A stretch of DNA of 64,000 nucleotides. Origin: Gautieria morchelliformis (taxonomy: Eukaryota > Basidiomycota > Agaricomycetes > Gomphales > Gomphaceae). A program made the position numbers and the translations under genes. This document shows positions 21,501 through 34,169 of this stretch, piece by piece (position 1 is the stretch's first letter; each line of letters starts with the position of its first letter). The stretch covers positions 1 through 64,000 of the forward strand of contig WHVA01000140.1 in assembly GCA_015179125.1 (NCBI GenBank), given 5' to 3'. A model generated the notes under the pieces. The model had not been told where the DNA came from. It did not search any database and was given only the letters and a program-made list of their open reading frames with translations.

Positions 21501-23359
21501 CCGTGCGTGCTGTGCATGCGGTATGTACCACCATTCTATTCGTGTCGGCCAAGGCAAGGGACTAGGCCTACCCTGGGCGCTACGCTGAGCAGCACGCAGC
21601 ACGCAGCACACACTTGAAGCCAGAGCCAGCCAGGAATGCCAGCATCAGCGGTGACGCGAACAGCGACACTACCTACGATCGAGCGCCACAAACCCCAAAT
21701 CGGCACCTGGAACGCTTGTGTGTGTATTATCCATAGGGACCGACTGCTACGCTGCTGCTGCTGCTGCTGCCTCACTTCTGCCCTAACGTATCTGGCTTTG
21801 CTGCTCCCTCCGTCCGCACTGCGCATTCCCGCAGCCCTGCCGATCGGTTGCTCTGCCTTGCCAGCCCGCGCCGCACGCACGCACACCGCCGTGACAACTG
21901 GATCCTATACCTCGTCCATGCGCGCGGCGACGCCGCCCGGGTCTGCTGCTGCTGCCGTCTCGCCTCTGCCCTAACTTATCTGGCTTTGCTTCTTTCTCCC
22001 TCCGTCCGCACTGCGCATACCGAGCAAAACTGGCGGGCGTGGTATATGTGGACGGATGCTGCTGGCGCTGGGTCACCCTCGCTCGTTGTTGGATGTTTTA
22101 CAACCACGAGAAGACGCCCAGCCCACCCCATCCTGCTCTGCGTACCGTCGAGACCGCCGGTTCTACGCGCCTACGACCGCTGCGCGCCGCGTCCGAGTCG
22201 CTGCCGGCGGTGGCCCGGGGTTTCGTGTACACCGTGTGGCGCTGAGACGCGTGTGCGTTCTCTTGTGGCGCGATGGGTCCGTGTTCTGTATGTGTGTGCT
22301 AGTGGCTGAGGGACCGGGCGTGCACTGCCACGGGCGACCGGGAGTTGGAGGGGGGGGCACATGCACAAAGCCGTGATTTACCCCGCTGGTTACATGCACC
22401 GTTCGTCCGCACTGCGCTTCGGCCTGCCCAGCCTGCTTTGCCAGCCCCCCTGGTGTAGTTGGGACGGCAGAGCGTGTTCTGGCGTGAGGGGTCTGTTGTG
22501 TATGGTGTTCTAGTTCTCGGTACTTGAATAAATTTCGCTTTGCTGGCTACATGGTGGATGGTGACGGACGGACGTGGTCGCTGCCGGCGCTCGCTCACGC
22601 GCGTAGGACTGGAAAGGTGCTGAAGCCGATGCTTCTGGCGCTTTCGTCCTGCTCGTGGGTGGTAACACGCTGATAGCCATGCACGTCGGCGTGTGTTGTC
22701 GCTGGAGGCGTCGTCTCGCAGCAGTCACTGTAGGGTACAGCGCATCGAGATCCAGATCTCGATTGCCACCGCGACTGGTGATATACTATGTACATATGAC
22801 ACTATAGAGCTTGATTGGCGTTGATGCCCCGGGTTGCCATATGCATGGGATGGGCAGGTGTATATAAATAGGACGAGATCCGACGGGCGATGTGTGGTAG
22901 TGCCAGGCAGTGCACGGCGGTGACAGGTGCAATACAACGGTCTATTATTGATTGAGTGGCGGGTATTTATAGCGCGGATGGACGCCGGAGGGCCATGCGG
23001 GACCCGATGTCGCGGAAGGACATCCGTGGCAGCGCGCGGTGGCAGGGGTGCGCGGCCGCTTGGCAGAAGAGGGTGTGCGCCGGAAAATTGTGAATGGAAT
23101 CGAAGCGTCGTGTGGCGGTGATCCCCAGTGCCCCAGGCACGGGCCGCCTGCCTATTCCGGCCGCGCACTCCCACGCCAGATCCAGGCACCGCCGATCTGC
23201 GTTGGGGTGGCGACATCCAGATCGGGTGCGCAGCATGACGTCCCGGAAATCATTGTTCTTCCAGATCCAGATTCCGATCGTGCAGACCCAGAACAGCGGA
23301 GCCATCGCTACCGCTCCCTCGGGTCGATCCCCCGGCGATTCGATCCCGCTTCATTTTTC
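18560..23359. other. Gene-free GC-rich interval upstream of SSN6/CYC8
   Basis: About 4.8 kb holds many overlapping GC-rich open frames but none with a recognisable domain or credible exon structure. Direct repeats lie at 21740-22030, and a TATA-like GTATATAAATAG lies at 22861-22872. Non-coding RNA genes or lineage-specific small genes cannot be excluded. Confidence 0.5.
21740..22440. repeat. Diverged direct repeats with CTG microsatellite
   Basis: A (CTG)6-like run at 21751-21770 is followed by CTCACTTCTGCCCTAACGTA and then TCCGTCCGCACTGCGC. The same order recurs near 21945-22018. TCCGTCCGCACTGCGC occurs again near 22402. Copies are about 190 bp apart. Confidence 0.7.
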
Positions 23360-23360
23360 C

Positions 23361-23421
23361 TTTATATACCCCCCCTTCCGCATCCCCTTCTTCTTTCTTC
23401 CCCCATCTCGCCCCGCGTTGC
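23361..23421 (+). promoter_or_regulatory. TATA-like box and CT-rich tract before SSN6/CYC8
   Basis: TTTATATACC at 23361-23370 is followed by a pyrimidine-rich stretch (CCCCCCTTCC to TTCTTTCTTCCCCC) up to the ATG at 23422. This is the usual arrangement of a fungal core promoter. It is an inference from sequence only. Confidence 0.55.
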
Positions 23422-26400
23422 ATGTCCCCCCGTCATTCCAGACGTCTCGCCGACGACGACCACCCACACAACAGCCACTACCCGCACCACCATCCGCCCG
23501 CGCGCCAGCCACACCACCGCCTGCCGTCCCCCGCCCGCCAGCCGCTCATGAGCGTCGCCGTCAACGGCGCCGCCGCACACCACTCTCCGCACCTCAACGG
23601 CACCCCCGCCACCCAGCCCGCCGCACACCCACAGCCCAACGGCGTGCCCCTCTCCTCCGTCCAGAAGCTCGCCCAGGCAAACGAGTCCACATGGCTCCTC
23701 ATCGGTGCGTCCCATCCACCTCTCTCTCCCGTCTGCGCTCATCCCGCCTTTCCCAGGCGCCGTCGCCGAGCAGATGCAGGACCTCGAGCGCGCACAGGCC
23801 GCCTACGAGAACGCCCTCCGCCACAACCCCCACTCCGTCCCGTCCCTCATGCAGCTCGCCAGCATCGCCCGCATCAAGGAAAACTACGCAAAGGTGCGTC
23901 CTCCCATCATCATCATCCTGCCCCTTCTCTTCTCCCCGCCGCACTTCTCCCGCTTTACCTCCGCGGCTCCCCTCACTGACGCCCCGTCCCTTAGGCCGTC
24001 GACTACTTCCAGCGCGTCATCCACATCCAGCCCGACCACGGCGAGTCCTGGAGCGCCGTCGGCCACTGCTACCTCATGCAGGACGACCTCCAGAAGGCCT
24101 ACGCCGCCTACCAGCAGGCCCTCTACTGGCTCCCCAACCCCAAGGAGGACCCCAAGCTCTGGTACGGCATCGGCATTCTCTACGACCGCTACGGCAGCCT
24201 CGACCATGCCGAGGAGGCCTTTGCGAGTGTCCTCAGGATGGATCGCGGTGAGTCCCCCAGCGCGACACGTCCTGCCGGCCGTCCTGACAGCGCTTCAGAC
24301 TTTGACAAGGCGAACGAGATCCTCTTCCGTCTCGGCATCATCTACAAACAGCAGGGAAAATACGCCCAGTCGCTCGAGGTAGGTGTCCCCACGTATCCAT
24401 TCCGTGCTCCGTCCGTGTTTCTAATTCCGCGCCAGTGCTTCGAGCGCATCCTCCGCAGCCCCCCGAACCCGCTCGCCCACGTCGACATCTGGTTCCAGAT
24501 GGGACACGTATTCGAGCAGCAAAAAGACGTGCGTCCGTCTTCTCTTCTCTTCTATTTTTGGCGTTTTTTGCCCCTTCGCTGGTCGTCTTGTTTTGGCTCT
24601 GTTGCCGTCCTTTGCTTCTCGTCTTCTTTTGCTTCGACGTCCGCTTCCCGGCCTGTTGGCTTCGCTTCCCCCGAATCTATCCGTCTATCACTCCGCTCTG
24701 CCGTTACCCTGCGCTTCTTTTACGCCTATATATACCTTCGTTCCCTTTGCGCCTATATATATACACGCGCGTTCCCATCTCAGTCCCTGCCGCCGTTCTG
24801 CCGTTGACGCTTCCCTTGTTCTTCCCCTGTTTGAGTTTGCCTGCGGCTTCCCTTCCCATAGCTGACGCCCTCCTTCTCCCGCAGTACCACCGCGCCAAGG
24901 ACGCCTATGAGCGCGTCGTGCAGGACAAGCCCCATCACGCCAAGGTCCTCCAGCAGCTCGGCTGGCTCCACCACCAGCCCGATGCGCCCTTCCAGAACCA
25001 GGACCTGGCGATCCAGTACTTGACGAAGAGTCTGGAGGCCGGTGAGTGCGGGACTGAGTTTTTTTGCGGGGGTGTTGATGCTGACGATGCATGTGTGGGT
25101 CTTGCCTCAGACGCGACAGACGCCCAGAGTTGGTATCTCCTCGGGCGCGCGTACATGCAGGGTCAGAAATACAACAAGGCGTACGAGGCGTACCAGCAGG
25201 CGGTGTACCGCGACGGCCGGAACCCCACCTTCTGGTGCTCCATCGGCGTGCTCTACTTCCAGATCAACCAGTACCGCGACGCGCTCGACGCCTACTCGCG
25301 CGCCATCCGCATCAACCCGTACATCTCCGAGGTCTGGTTCGACCTCGGCTCGCTCTACGAGTCGTGCAACAACCAGATCAGCGACGCGATCGACGCGTAC
25401 GCGCGCGCGAGCGAGCTCGACCCGCAGAACAACGTCATCAGCCACCGGCTCGCGCTCCTCAAGAACGCGCAGATGACCGGGAACGCCGTCGTCCCCGCCG
25501 CGCCCGGCCCGCAGGACGTGCACCCCACCGCGTACGCCGGCTCGCACGCCGGCGGGCCCGCGATGCACCCGCACGTCGTGGGCCCCGGCGGCGCCGGCCA
25601 GAACGGGCCGCCCGCCCCGCCCCCGCCCGCGCCGCTCCTCTTCGGCGGGCCCACGGGCCGCTCCATCTTCTCCTCAGGCCCGCCGGACATGAACGGCAGC
25701 TGCCCACCGCCGCCAGGCGCAGGCGCGGGAGGGCGCATCGCAGGCCCGGGCGTGCATGGCGCGGAGCCGCGCAACGGGGGCACGACGTCGCCCGGCCCGT
25801 TCCGCGGCGGCCCGCCGCCGCCCGTCATCCTCGACGAGACGCGCGCGGGGCGCATGCAGACGCACACGCCGCTCGCGCCGATGGAGGTCGAGCGGCCGCA
25901 CGAGCTGCGCAGCGCGAGCGTGCTGGGCGGCGCCGGCGCACGGAACGGTGTGGGCCCGGGCGTGGGCGGGGGCGGCAGCGGCGGGGGGCTGCTGCTGCAC
26001 CACCCGCAGCCGCAGAACCAGGGCGGCGCCGCGCCGCGGTACGAAAGGGACGGGCGGTCGCCCGCGTCGCCGCACTCTACGACGCATTCCGTGCGCTCTG
26101 CGGAGGGGCGCGAGCGCGAGCGTGAGAGAGAAAGAGAAAGAGACAGGGAGCGGGATCGGGACCGTGATCGCGAACGTGAGCGAGAACGCGACAGGGAGCG
26201 CGACCGCGACCGCGAGCGGGACAGAGACAGAGACAGAGACAGAGACCGTGACCGTGAGCGAGACCGAGACCGCGAAAAGGACACGCTTCCCCCGTATCAA
26301 GGATACCCCCAGCGCTTCCCGCCGCCCAGCACCACACGCAGCCCGACCGCGCGCTTCGACCCGTACTCGCGCGAGGACAAGCCAGAGCCGGCGTGGGAGC

Positions 26401-28211
26401 GCGAGCAGCGCCGCGCGTCCGGGCGGAGGGACGCGTCGAGGGAGAGCAACGGCCGTGTGCCGCATCAGCAGCAGCAGCAGCAACAACAACAACAACAACA
26501 ACAGGGCGCCGGCCGCGAGAACTACCAGGCCGCGCGCGCGGACTCGCCGTACGACCCGCCGCCGCCGCACTCGTCGTCGTCGTCGCACCGCAGGCGCGGG
26601 AGCGTGCGCGACAGGAGCAACTCGGACTCGCGGGACGCGCGCGTGCAGCGCGCGCCCGTGCAGCTTGGCGCGGAGCGCTGGGCGTGGGAGCGCGAGCGGG
26701 AGAGAGAGAGAGAGCGGGAGAGGGAGCGGGAGCGGGATGTGCCAGCCGCGCACGCGTCGCGGCGCTACGACCCGGTCCTCGACGAGCTTGAGCCGCCGCC
26801 GCGGCGGGACAGCGGGAGCGTCGGTCCCGGGTCACGCGAGCGCTACGATGACGAGAGGAAGTACGCGCCGAGCCCCGAGCATGCGTATAGAGGCCCTGCG
26901 ACGGGTCCGGGTGCCGGCCCTGCGCCGGCCAGAGGCCTGTCGTCGCTCCCGCCCCTTCCGCCGCCGCCGCAGCCGAACATAACGTCGATGCACCGGCCGT
27001 TATCATCATCGGGGCGCGCGCGCGCGTCGGAGAGTCCGGCGCCGCCGCCGGTGCAGGAGAAGGAGAAGGAGAAGAAGCGGAGGGGCCCGCGGGTGAAGGA
27101 CGAGGATGGGGCGAGCAGCGGGGTGGACACGAAGGGGCGGAAGAAGAGGGGGCCCAGTAAGCGCGGGGCGGCGGCTGCAGCGGCACAGCAGGCCAAGGAG
27201 GAGGCGGCGAGTGTCGCTGCGCCGGCGCGTTCGTCGTCGCAGGTGCAGGTTCCAGCGCCGGGCCAGAGCGCCGGGCCACCCCAGGGTGGGTATCCGCGCG
27301 GCGGGAGCAACGGCGGGAGCACCAGCACGAGCGTGAGCGCGCGCAGCCCGGAGACGCTGAGCACGACGTCGAGGCGGAGCCCGCCGGGGCTGCCGCCGCT
27401 GAGGCCGGTCGACGAGGACTACGACGAGGGCGTCGCGGATGCGCTCATGGGGCTCGCGGCGTACCGTGCGCCCGTGCCGCCCCAGGCGCCGGCGGCGCAT
27501 GCAGGGACAGGGATGGGCGCGCCGCCGCCGCCCCGCACGTCGTCGCCCGCTGCACGCCCCGCGTCGCGCGCGTCGACGAGCTCGCACCGCTCCCGCGGCT
27601 CGCACTCGCGGTCGCACTCTATCAGCATGTCCGCCGACGTCGCCGCCGCCGCGCTGAACGGCACGCCCGCCCCCACCTCCGCAAGGGGCACGAGCCCGTA
27701 CACGCTGAAGCGCCCGCACAGCTCGTCGGACCTGAGCGAGGCCGGCAGCGGGGCGAAGCGCGCGCGCGTTGACAGCGATGTGGGGTACCAGCGCGAGCGC
27801 GGCTCGGGATCGGCATCGTCGCGCGCGTCGGCGCATAATTCACCAGTGGAGCCGCGGTCGTTCAGTGGCGGGGCGCCGCATCCGCCCCGCTCCGCCGGCG
27901 GGCGCGCGACGCCTGAGACGATGCGGCTGCCGCCGATTTCTGCGATGACGCCGCCCAAGGCGTCGGTGTCACCCGCGGAGTCGCCGCGCGGGGGGAGTCG
28001 CGGGGAGACGCCGCGCGATGATGTGTCGCCGCGCGCGCAGGCGGCGTCGGGGCCTCCGTCGACGTCGGCATCTGCACATCCGGATGAGGACGACCGCATG
28101 CAGCTGTCCTCCGCGTCGCCTGCTCCCTCGGCCGTGAACCGCAGCGGCGGAGACGCCAAGACGGAGGGCGAGGAGGCACGCGGTTCCGCGGCGCCTAGTC
28201 CCAAGCCGTGA
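23422..28211 (+). CDS. SSN6: TPR-containing general transcriptional corepressor, Ssn6/Cyc8 type
   Basis: Seven exons (23422-23704, 23757-23893, 23995-24247, 24299-24378, 24436-24528, 24885-25041, 25111-28211) join in frame to 1,367 residues. About ten TPR units fill roughly residues 75-430, with stretches such as AVDYFQRVIHIQPDHGESW and AYEAYQQAVYRDGRNPTFW. The long C-terminal half is low complexity: Pro/Gly-rich, an Arg-Glu/Arg-Asp dipeptide tract (about 26110-26280), a poly-Gln run (26466-26502) and a second RE run (26690-26740). Ssn6/Cyc8 works with Tup1 as a nuclear corepressor recruited by DNA-binding factors. Poly-Gln next to TPRs fits the family; the RE/RD tract is unusual. An alternative start is the ATG at 23548. 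Confidence 0.93.
26108..26281 (+). repeat. Arg-Glu/Arg-Asp dipeptide-coding tract in SSN6/CYC8
   Basis: About 58 codons alternate Arg with Glu or Asp, written with mixed GAG/GAC/CGN codons and AGAGA-type purine runs. A shorter Arg-Glu tract follows at 26690-26745. Such tracts are typical of disordered, charged segments. Confidence 0.9.
26466..26502 (+). repeat. Poly-glutamine tract (mixed CAG/CAA)
   Basis: This run of about 12 Gln codons changes from CAG to CAA part way, which is less prone to slippage than pure CAG. Poly-Gln is common in Ssn6/Cyc8 proteins. Confidence 0.9.
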
Positions 28212-28670
28212 ATTGAACCATTGAATCTTCCCATACTTACCTATATCTCCCGCACCACTCGTTTGCTTGCTTTGATGCTTTCCTGCTGTCTTTTCTTTTT
28301 CTTTCTTTCTTTTCTTGCACGATATGACTAGCTATGGATATAAGTACCGTATGAGCCAAAATATATGACATGGAGAAAGTACTAGGGCTGGAAGATGAGC
28401 TAGGCCCGAAACGCGGGACAATTAAGCGTCGCTTAAGGCCCTCGGCTGTGCGCCGGGACTTTGGCATTGATTGGGTTGCGACGGTTCCGCCGCCTCAGTT
28501 ACTTCTACACTTGGACGTCGTCCACCACCCCCACTCTTTCGTTTTCTGCTCCATTTTTCCCGTTCTCTTTGCGCTGTTGCTTGTGCGTGTCCCTGGCCCT
28601 TCCCAGCAGGGCCCCACCCATCCCACGGCGTATTTTCATCACACAGCTCCCGCAGCGCGCGCACCGTGCC

Positions 28671-28682
28671 CAGTTATAAATT
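28671..28682 (+). promoter_or_regulatory. TATA-like box upstream of ERF4-like gene
   Basis: CAGTTATAAATT lies 125 bp before the ATG at 28807. It is consistent in position with a core promoter. Confidence 0.4.
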
Positions 28683-28806
28683 ACAATTGCCAGCCCCGCA
28701 ATTCGTGTGTGTCTCTGTGTTGAGAGCTGTTCTGTTCTATTCTGACGGCGTTGTTATTTTCGGCAGCAGCGACGTGTCCCGCACCGCCCCGCCCTGATCC
28801 CAGATC

Positions 28807-30117
28807 ATGATGCCCTCGCCTTTGCAGGTCGTCACGGCCCACGCTGCTCCCGCACCCGCATCCACATCCACCACATCCACCCCATCCACGCCGCACCCGC
28901 ACGCCGAAGACAACGACACCCAGGAGAATCTGCACGTGCCGGTCACGCCCAGCTCGAGCTTCACCTCTGCCGCCTCGTCCTCCCGCTGTAGGCCGCAGCA
29001 CCGCAAGGCCAGCTCGCTCTCGACCCCCGCCGCGCTGTCGCGGCCCAACTCGCACGCCCACGCCCACGCCCGCTCGCTCTCCGCGCAGATCCTGCCCCCG
29101 TCCCCCACCGAGCCCCGCGCTCCGCTGGTGTCCCCGCACGCGCGCGAGGCGAACGCGAAGGGCGACGGCGTGATGATCACGCCGCCCGACGCCCTCCCGC
29201 CCAGCCCCCCGCTGACGAGCCACGAGTCGGACGGGGACGTCGACGAGGACTCGGAGGAGGTCGCCCCCGCCGAGTCTGCGAGCGAGCGGCAGGAAGAGGA
29301 TATCACGGAAGCGTGGCGCGGGGACCGCGCGGAGCCTCGACAGAGTCGGGAGACCGCGCGCGAGCATCCGTTGGGGTCCCCTGGCGATGCGCGGCTCGAC
29401 CTCGACCTGGAGCGGGGGCTCGAGCACCCGATGTCGCATAAGCGGGGTCGTCCGTCCGCCGAGGCGGACATTTTGCAACAAGCAGGCGTCACCAAGCCAT
29501 TCGAGATCATCCGTCGACCAAAACGCACGGGCTCGCCCAAGCCCCCACACTCCTCTTATTATATCGGGCCCCCTACGGGCGCCTCCGCATACGCCACCCC
29601 GCCCTGCGGCCAAATGGGCGTCCACTACCCCCGTGAAATTATCCGCGTCGAACGAGATTACGACCACGGGGAGCTCGTCCAGTTCTCCACTTCATACCCG
29701 CTCGAGCTCGGCGGCCGCATAACTCCCACGCAGTTCCTCGAAACCATCAACGCCCTGAACGAGGGCCTCATCCGCGCGCACTCGTTGTCCGGCGCGTGCC
29801 TCGACAACGCGCTGGCCTTTTTGACGCTCTGGATAAGCACGCTTTTCATGGAGAGCACGTACGACAGGGAGATGCGGCGGCTACAGGAGCTCGTGGATGC
29901 GTTTAATGCGGAGCTATATAACACACAGGGGCTGAACATCCTATGGCCGCGGAAGTCTGCCTTTTTATTCGTAAGTCCGCTTCTTCACCACCCATGATCG
30001 ATAGTCTGACGCATACGCGCCCCCCCTCCTTATAGTTGGAGATCGAATACTATGTCAGTACATCATGTCCGTTCTCTCTCTCTCTTCGACCTATTGACTT
30101 GCGTTCTCCTGTAGTGA
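28807..30117 (+). CDS. ERF4: Erf4-type subunit of Ras palmitoyltransferase (Golgin A7/ERF4 family)
   Basis: Exons 28807-29970, 30036-30053 and 30115-30117 give 394 residues. The first 260 are low complexity. The conserved C-terminal domain contains VHYPREIIRVERDYDHGELV, GGRITPTQFLETINALNEGL and AELYNTQGLNILWPRK (each quoted only in part), ending LEIEYY. In fungi Erf4 partners the DHHC enzyme Erf2 at the ER or Golgi to palmitoylate Ras. The last intron falls directly before the stop codon: GTCAGT...CCTGTAG and then TGA, so the last exon carries only the stop. Reading through gives about 43 unrelated residues, which makes the splice more likely. It is in the same orientation as SSN6/CYC8, 600 bp downstream. 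Confidence 0.9.
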
Positions 30118-30827
30118 CTGAGTTTTCCACCTCTAACTATCATTCTCGCTATCCACTATCCATACCACCGTGTCAGCGCTAACGTTTTTTATCTCCCGCA
30201 TCGTTCTTCCTGTTTCTTTTGCTTTGTGTCGGGCATCTCTTTCCGTCTACATGTTTCATTACGTCCTGCACTGAATATAGCATTATCTCTGGCGACACGT
30301 GTCGTCCAGTCTCTACGTCGGATCGCTTTACGCCAGAGTCCTACCTACGTCTCCCATTTGTGTGCATTCCGTTCACTGCAGCAAGCCTTGGTGGCGTGGA
30401 TAATCATTATCTGGCAATGCGCCCGTACGCATGCAATGCAGCGAGTCGCGACGCACGCTTTGCCCGTCACGGCCAGGCTCCAACGCATGCACAGAATCCT
30501 TGCGCACGATCCAGGACTTCATAAAATCCAAAAAAAAAAAGGTTACATTCTCAACAACAGGCCAGATTTCATTTCTGGCTGTATAAATTTACATTCAATT
30601 TACATTGCTGGGCCCGAGACAAAAAAAGGTTGATACGTATGCGGCTAAAAATAAAAAGCCATGTGTCTGATAAAAGGCTTCATAAGGGAGTGATCCGCCA
30701 CAGAAAAGAGTCTCACTTGTCAGGGTTATGCTTCACCAACCGAACGATGTCCCCATCGTCTGGGAAGTCTTTCGAATGCCTGAACAGCCGTCAATACCAA
30801 ATCGTCACAAACCGGCCGCGTAGCATC
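30118..30827. other. Intergenic interval between convergent genes
   Basis: This 700-bp stretch lies between the ends of the ERF4-like gene (+) and the F-box-like gene (-). It includes A runs near 30530 and 30622 and no ORF that looks real. Confidence 0.6.
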
Positions 30828-33330
30828 TCACTCGTGTTGGACGTGGGTGGTCACTTCTTCTCTGGTCTTCTCCCCACCCCAATCACAAATTCCGCACTTG
30901 TGCTCCTTGTGCGTTCCCTTGGAGGCAGCGGCCTTCTCTCGCTGTATGTGCGCTTCCTCACGAGTCAAGATGATACGTGCTAAAGGACGGCTTTTTGCTC
31001 TGATATTGTGCCTCGTCGAGTGAGTGATGTCATTGGCATATCGGGCCCCCGCGGCGCTGCGAGCATCCTGTCTTGCCCCGTAGTCCTCACGAGTGTAATG
31101 AACGACCTAGGTATATATATCAGCAAGTAGCAATGTCATATTATTTAAAGTCTCCACCAATGCAGGCCAATCCATTGGAAAGCTGGGTTGGTCGCATCTT
31201 AAGCACTGAAAGGAAGAGGTCATTATGCTGCTGTCTGGAAAATCTTGTTGCGGGGCTTTGGCTGAGGGTCGCCACCCACTCAATCCGCGCATGGATGCTA
31301 GGAGGGTTTCGGCGTATAAGGTCCTCAACTCGTCAAATTTGAATACTTCCGGGTTCCAAGCAGCACCCCAACCGTGCGTATAAGTAAGCATCTGCGGGTA
31401 CTGCAATGAAGATCCCTCGCAATCAAAAAAGGTTGAATGCGACTCGAGGTAATCTCGATCGACTGAGGATGGCGTGGATGACTGTGCCACGTTCTTGTCG
31501 TTATCCTCGATACCACGTAACTCGTCCTTGCGCTCATTGATTTTCTTAATCAAACGGGACACAACGTCCTCCGAGAATTCATCCATTTCTTTCTCGACCT
31601 GGTCCTTTACCTCACTCCACCTAGCCTCAGTTATCGGCACTTTGAAATCGTCCTCTGAGAGTATGGCGTCAACAGTATGGAGTTTCCATACGTTGCTGAT
31701 CTGCATGTAGAGCCGAGGGTCCCTTTCGTTACGAGCCGTTACTACCCGGTTTACGTGGACCGACAGCTCTGCCCGGCGATCAGCTTTGCGGGCGTTCCGC
31801 TCGATTTTTGCCCGTTCTTCCTTGGCCCTTTGAATGCAAGCTTCCAACTTAGGGCGCGCTTTGGCCCAAACTACGATCGTCGATTAGTAACCATCACTCA
31901 AGCAGAACAAAGACTCACTTTGAGGAGTAAGATCACGAGGCTGATTCATAATCTGATACCAGTCAGGTTCGGATGACATCGGAAAGTCTGCCTCTTCATA
32001 ACCAAGCTCCATGAGCCTCTTGTGAAGTCTAAACGAGATCTCTTAGTTCCTTAGCAGCATGTCAGAAAAATTTGAAACGTACTCGGCTTGACGCCTATTG
32101 ACGGCCATGTCCCCTTGTTGCATCTTCGATAGGCGGCCATTTTCAATCCACTCATTGACTTTCTCGGCGTGCTGTGCATAGGCCGTCAGAAAGGACCACC
32201 ATAGAGAAGACCGGGTCCCAGGACATACTTCTGAGATAAGTAGGACCGACTCCTTCTGTCGTTGAATAAACTCTTCTCTGCGAGTCTCGGCCTCGTCCTC
32301 TGGGAGGCCTTGAGGCACAGCGGCGCGATATCTCGCAAGAAGGGCTTCCACACTGCCGCCATAGAAAGACTCCATTCTTCTACGACGAGAACCAGCCCAA
32401 AGATCTGTAGACGCTCATGAACATTTTACGTTCTGATTTCAAGGGTAGTAAAATAGCCTACTGTTCCGACAAGGAATGCAATGCAGCAACTCTTCGGTGA
32501 GATCAGGATATGCTTTCAGCAATACATTTCCTCTTATTATCCTAAGGAATCCTTAGATACGCAAAGTTGCGAAGTCTACAAGGAAATGGACTCACAAATT
32601 TGGACGACAGCGGTGGCACAACCGTGATCTTAGGACCCAGTCCACTTTGAACGTACGCGGGGCAAGACATGCCTATAACCATGTTCAACATGAGATTAAC
32701 GCACAAGTGATTGGGATCACTGACGTGGCAATCTTTTTCGAAAAGTAACCTTGCATACGCGGGCTCACTCAGATCAGGAGGGCAAGGGGGGAGGTCTGGA
32801 TAGGCGGCCCTGGCTGCTCGCCAAATTGGCCTGGATGAACGGGACATCAGCATACTGTTGAAGTCTCTGGTGGATCTAGCAAGACGAAGAACATCGAGGG
32901 GTTCGAGGTGGGCGGTGATCTGGAAAGGGAGTGCTCAGTATACCCAGCACAACTTCACCGTGGTGACATACTTCACAAAATATGTCTACTGGCATATCGA
33001 GTAGCTTCGACAACTTTCCCACATTCTTGCCACGAGGTTTTTTTTGTTTCTTATCCGTTTCATCCTTTACAGACCTTCGCGTTGGTTCGCTAGCTAGAGG
33101 CCGTTGTTTCTTCTTGGGTGGCTTAACCACGGCCTCCTCCACCACCTGCGCTACATCGACGTCAGCACCGCCGGAGGAAGTATGGGCATCGGCCTCTTCA
33201 GCGTCAGCCACAACGTCTGCTTCGTGTTTGACCACCTCGATTCTGCCTCTGACGAAAAAAATGTAAATTATCACTTCCAGATTACACGATGTTGAGCCAA
33301 TGGAACTCACTTAGCGGAGCGAGTTATCAT
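30828..33330 (-). CDS. F-box-like protein of a large agaricomycete family
   Basis: The ATG at 33330 (MITRSAK) splices into an acidic/basic leader with KPPKKKQRP and then an F-box core: LDMPVDIFCEI, HLEPLDVLRLARSTR and MLMSRSSRPIWRAARA, followed by LPPCPPDLSEPAYARLLFE. A CH...C, CHRC cysteine set follows and then long charged helices (KARPKLEACIQRAKEE). The last exon ends with CGICDWGG...HVQHE, a possible zinc site, and stops at 30828-30830. About ten short introns are needed; most are clean GT-AG, but the one near 32050-32090 seems to use a GTTTCA donor. Proteins of this family are thought to be SCF substrate adaptors. The family has many members in mushroom genomes. Confidence 0.82.
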
Positions 33331-34160
33331 GGTGATGGGTTAGAGAGCAGTACACGCTTGGGGTTTAAATGTCGTAGAAGCTTCGCTTGTGGTTTCAAGC
33401 GGCGACACTAAGATAGTGACATGGCATACGAAGTCCGTAACCGGACCTGCCGGAGAGAAAATGGGTAGAGTTATATTATCAAACTGCCCTTGCGAACCCC
33501 CTCCAGCTGATAGCAAGCAAGATTGTCACTCACAAGTATGTTGAATGAGACGGCACTTCGGTCTGCTAACGTAAGCCGGTGATGGAAGAGAGAATAGACA
33601 AGGCGCGCGGCGGGGTGCAGGCATTCCTTGTACTTTGCAAGACAAAGGACTTTAGTATAATTAGAATATTCCATGGATTTCATGTCGCTGTCGGGATCTA
33701 ACGAACTACAATTCTACCTCGACCTACAAAGTACCTACTCAGTACTCCAGCAGTAACTAGTAACTAGCTGCTTGACAACCTCGCTATTAGTGCGTACGTG
33801 CCATAGTCTATGACAACAAAATGACAACATTTCAGGTCCTCGGCCAGCTGCAGAACCTAGATTTGAAATATGCGACCTGGATTGGAATACTTACCTTGAC
33901 AGTATCAGATCTCATGCAATCATTTCGCCGGGCACTGGGCGTGTTATCCTCATGCAATTACGTTCGTACAATTCCAAATTTGGCGGCTAACCCGTTTCTC
34001 ATTATTTTACTTCCGTATGCCGTCATGGCACTAGTGTCAGGAGCTCTTGACGCGATAAGATCGGAAGGAAAATGATGAACAAAGAGACTCCTTTCTCACC
34101 TGCATTAGATATGTCACCGGAACCCCGTCCCTCGTGTGTGCAAACTTCTTGGACCTCGAT
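33331..34160. other. Interval without a convincing gene
   Basis: A minus-strand frame (33683-33471, 70 codons) and a plus-strand frame (33821-34075, 84 codons) are open, but I recognise neither. They may be gene remnants. Confidence 0.4.
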
Positions 34161-34169
34161 CACTTTTGG

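Noticed and set aside
25355..27836. Long minus-strand ORFs of 270-400 codons opposite SSN6/CYC8
   Set aside because: They arise from the GC-rich, repetitive sense sequence. They show only low-complexity Arg/Ala/Ser composition and no start or intron context of their own.
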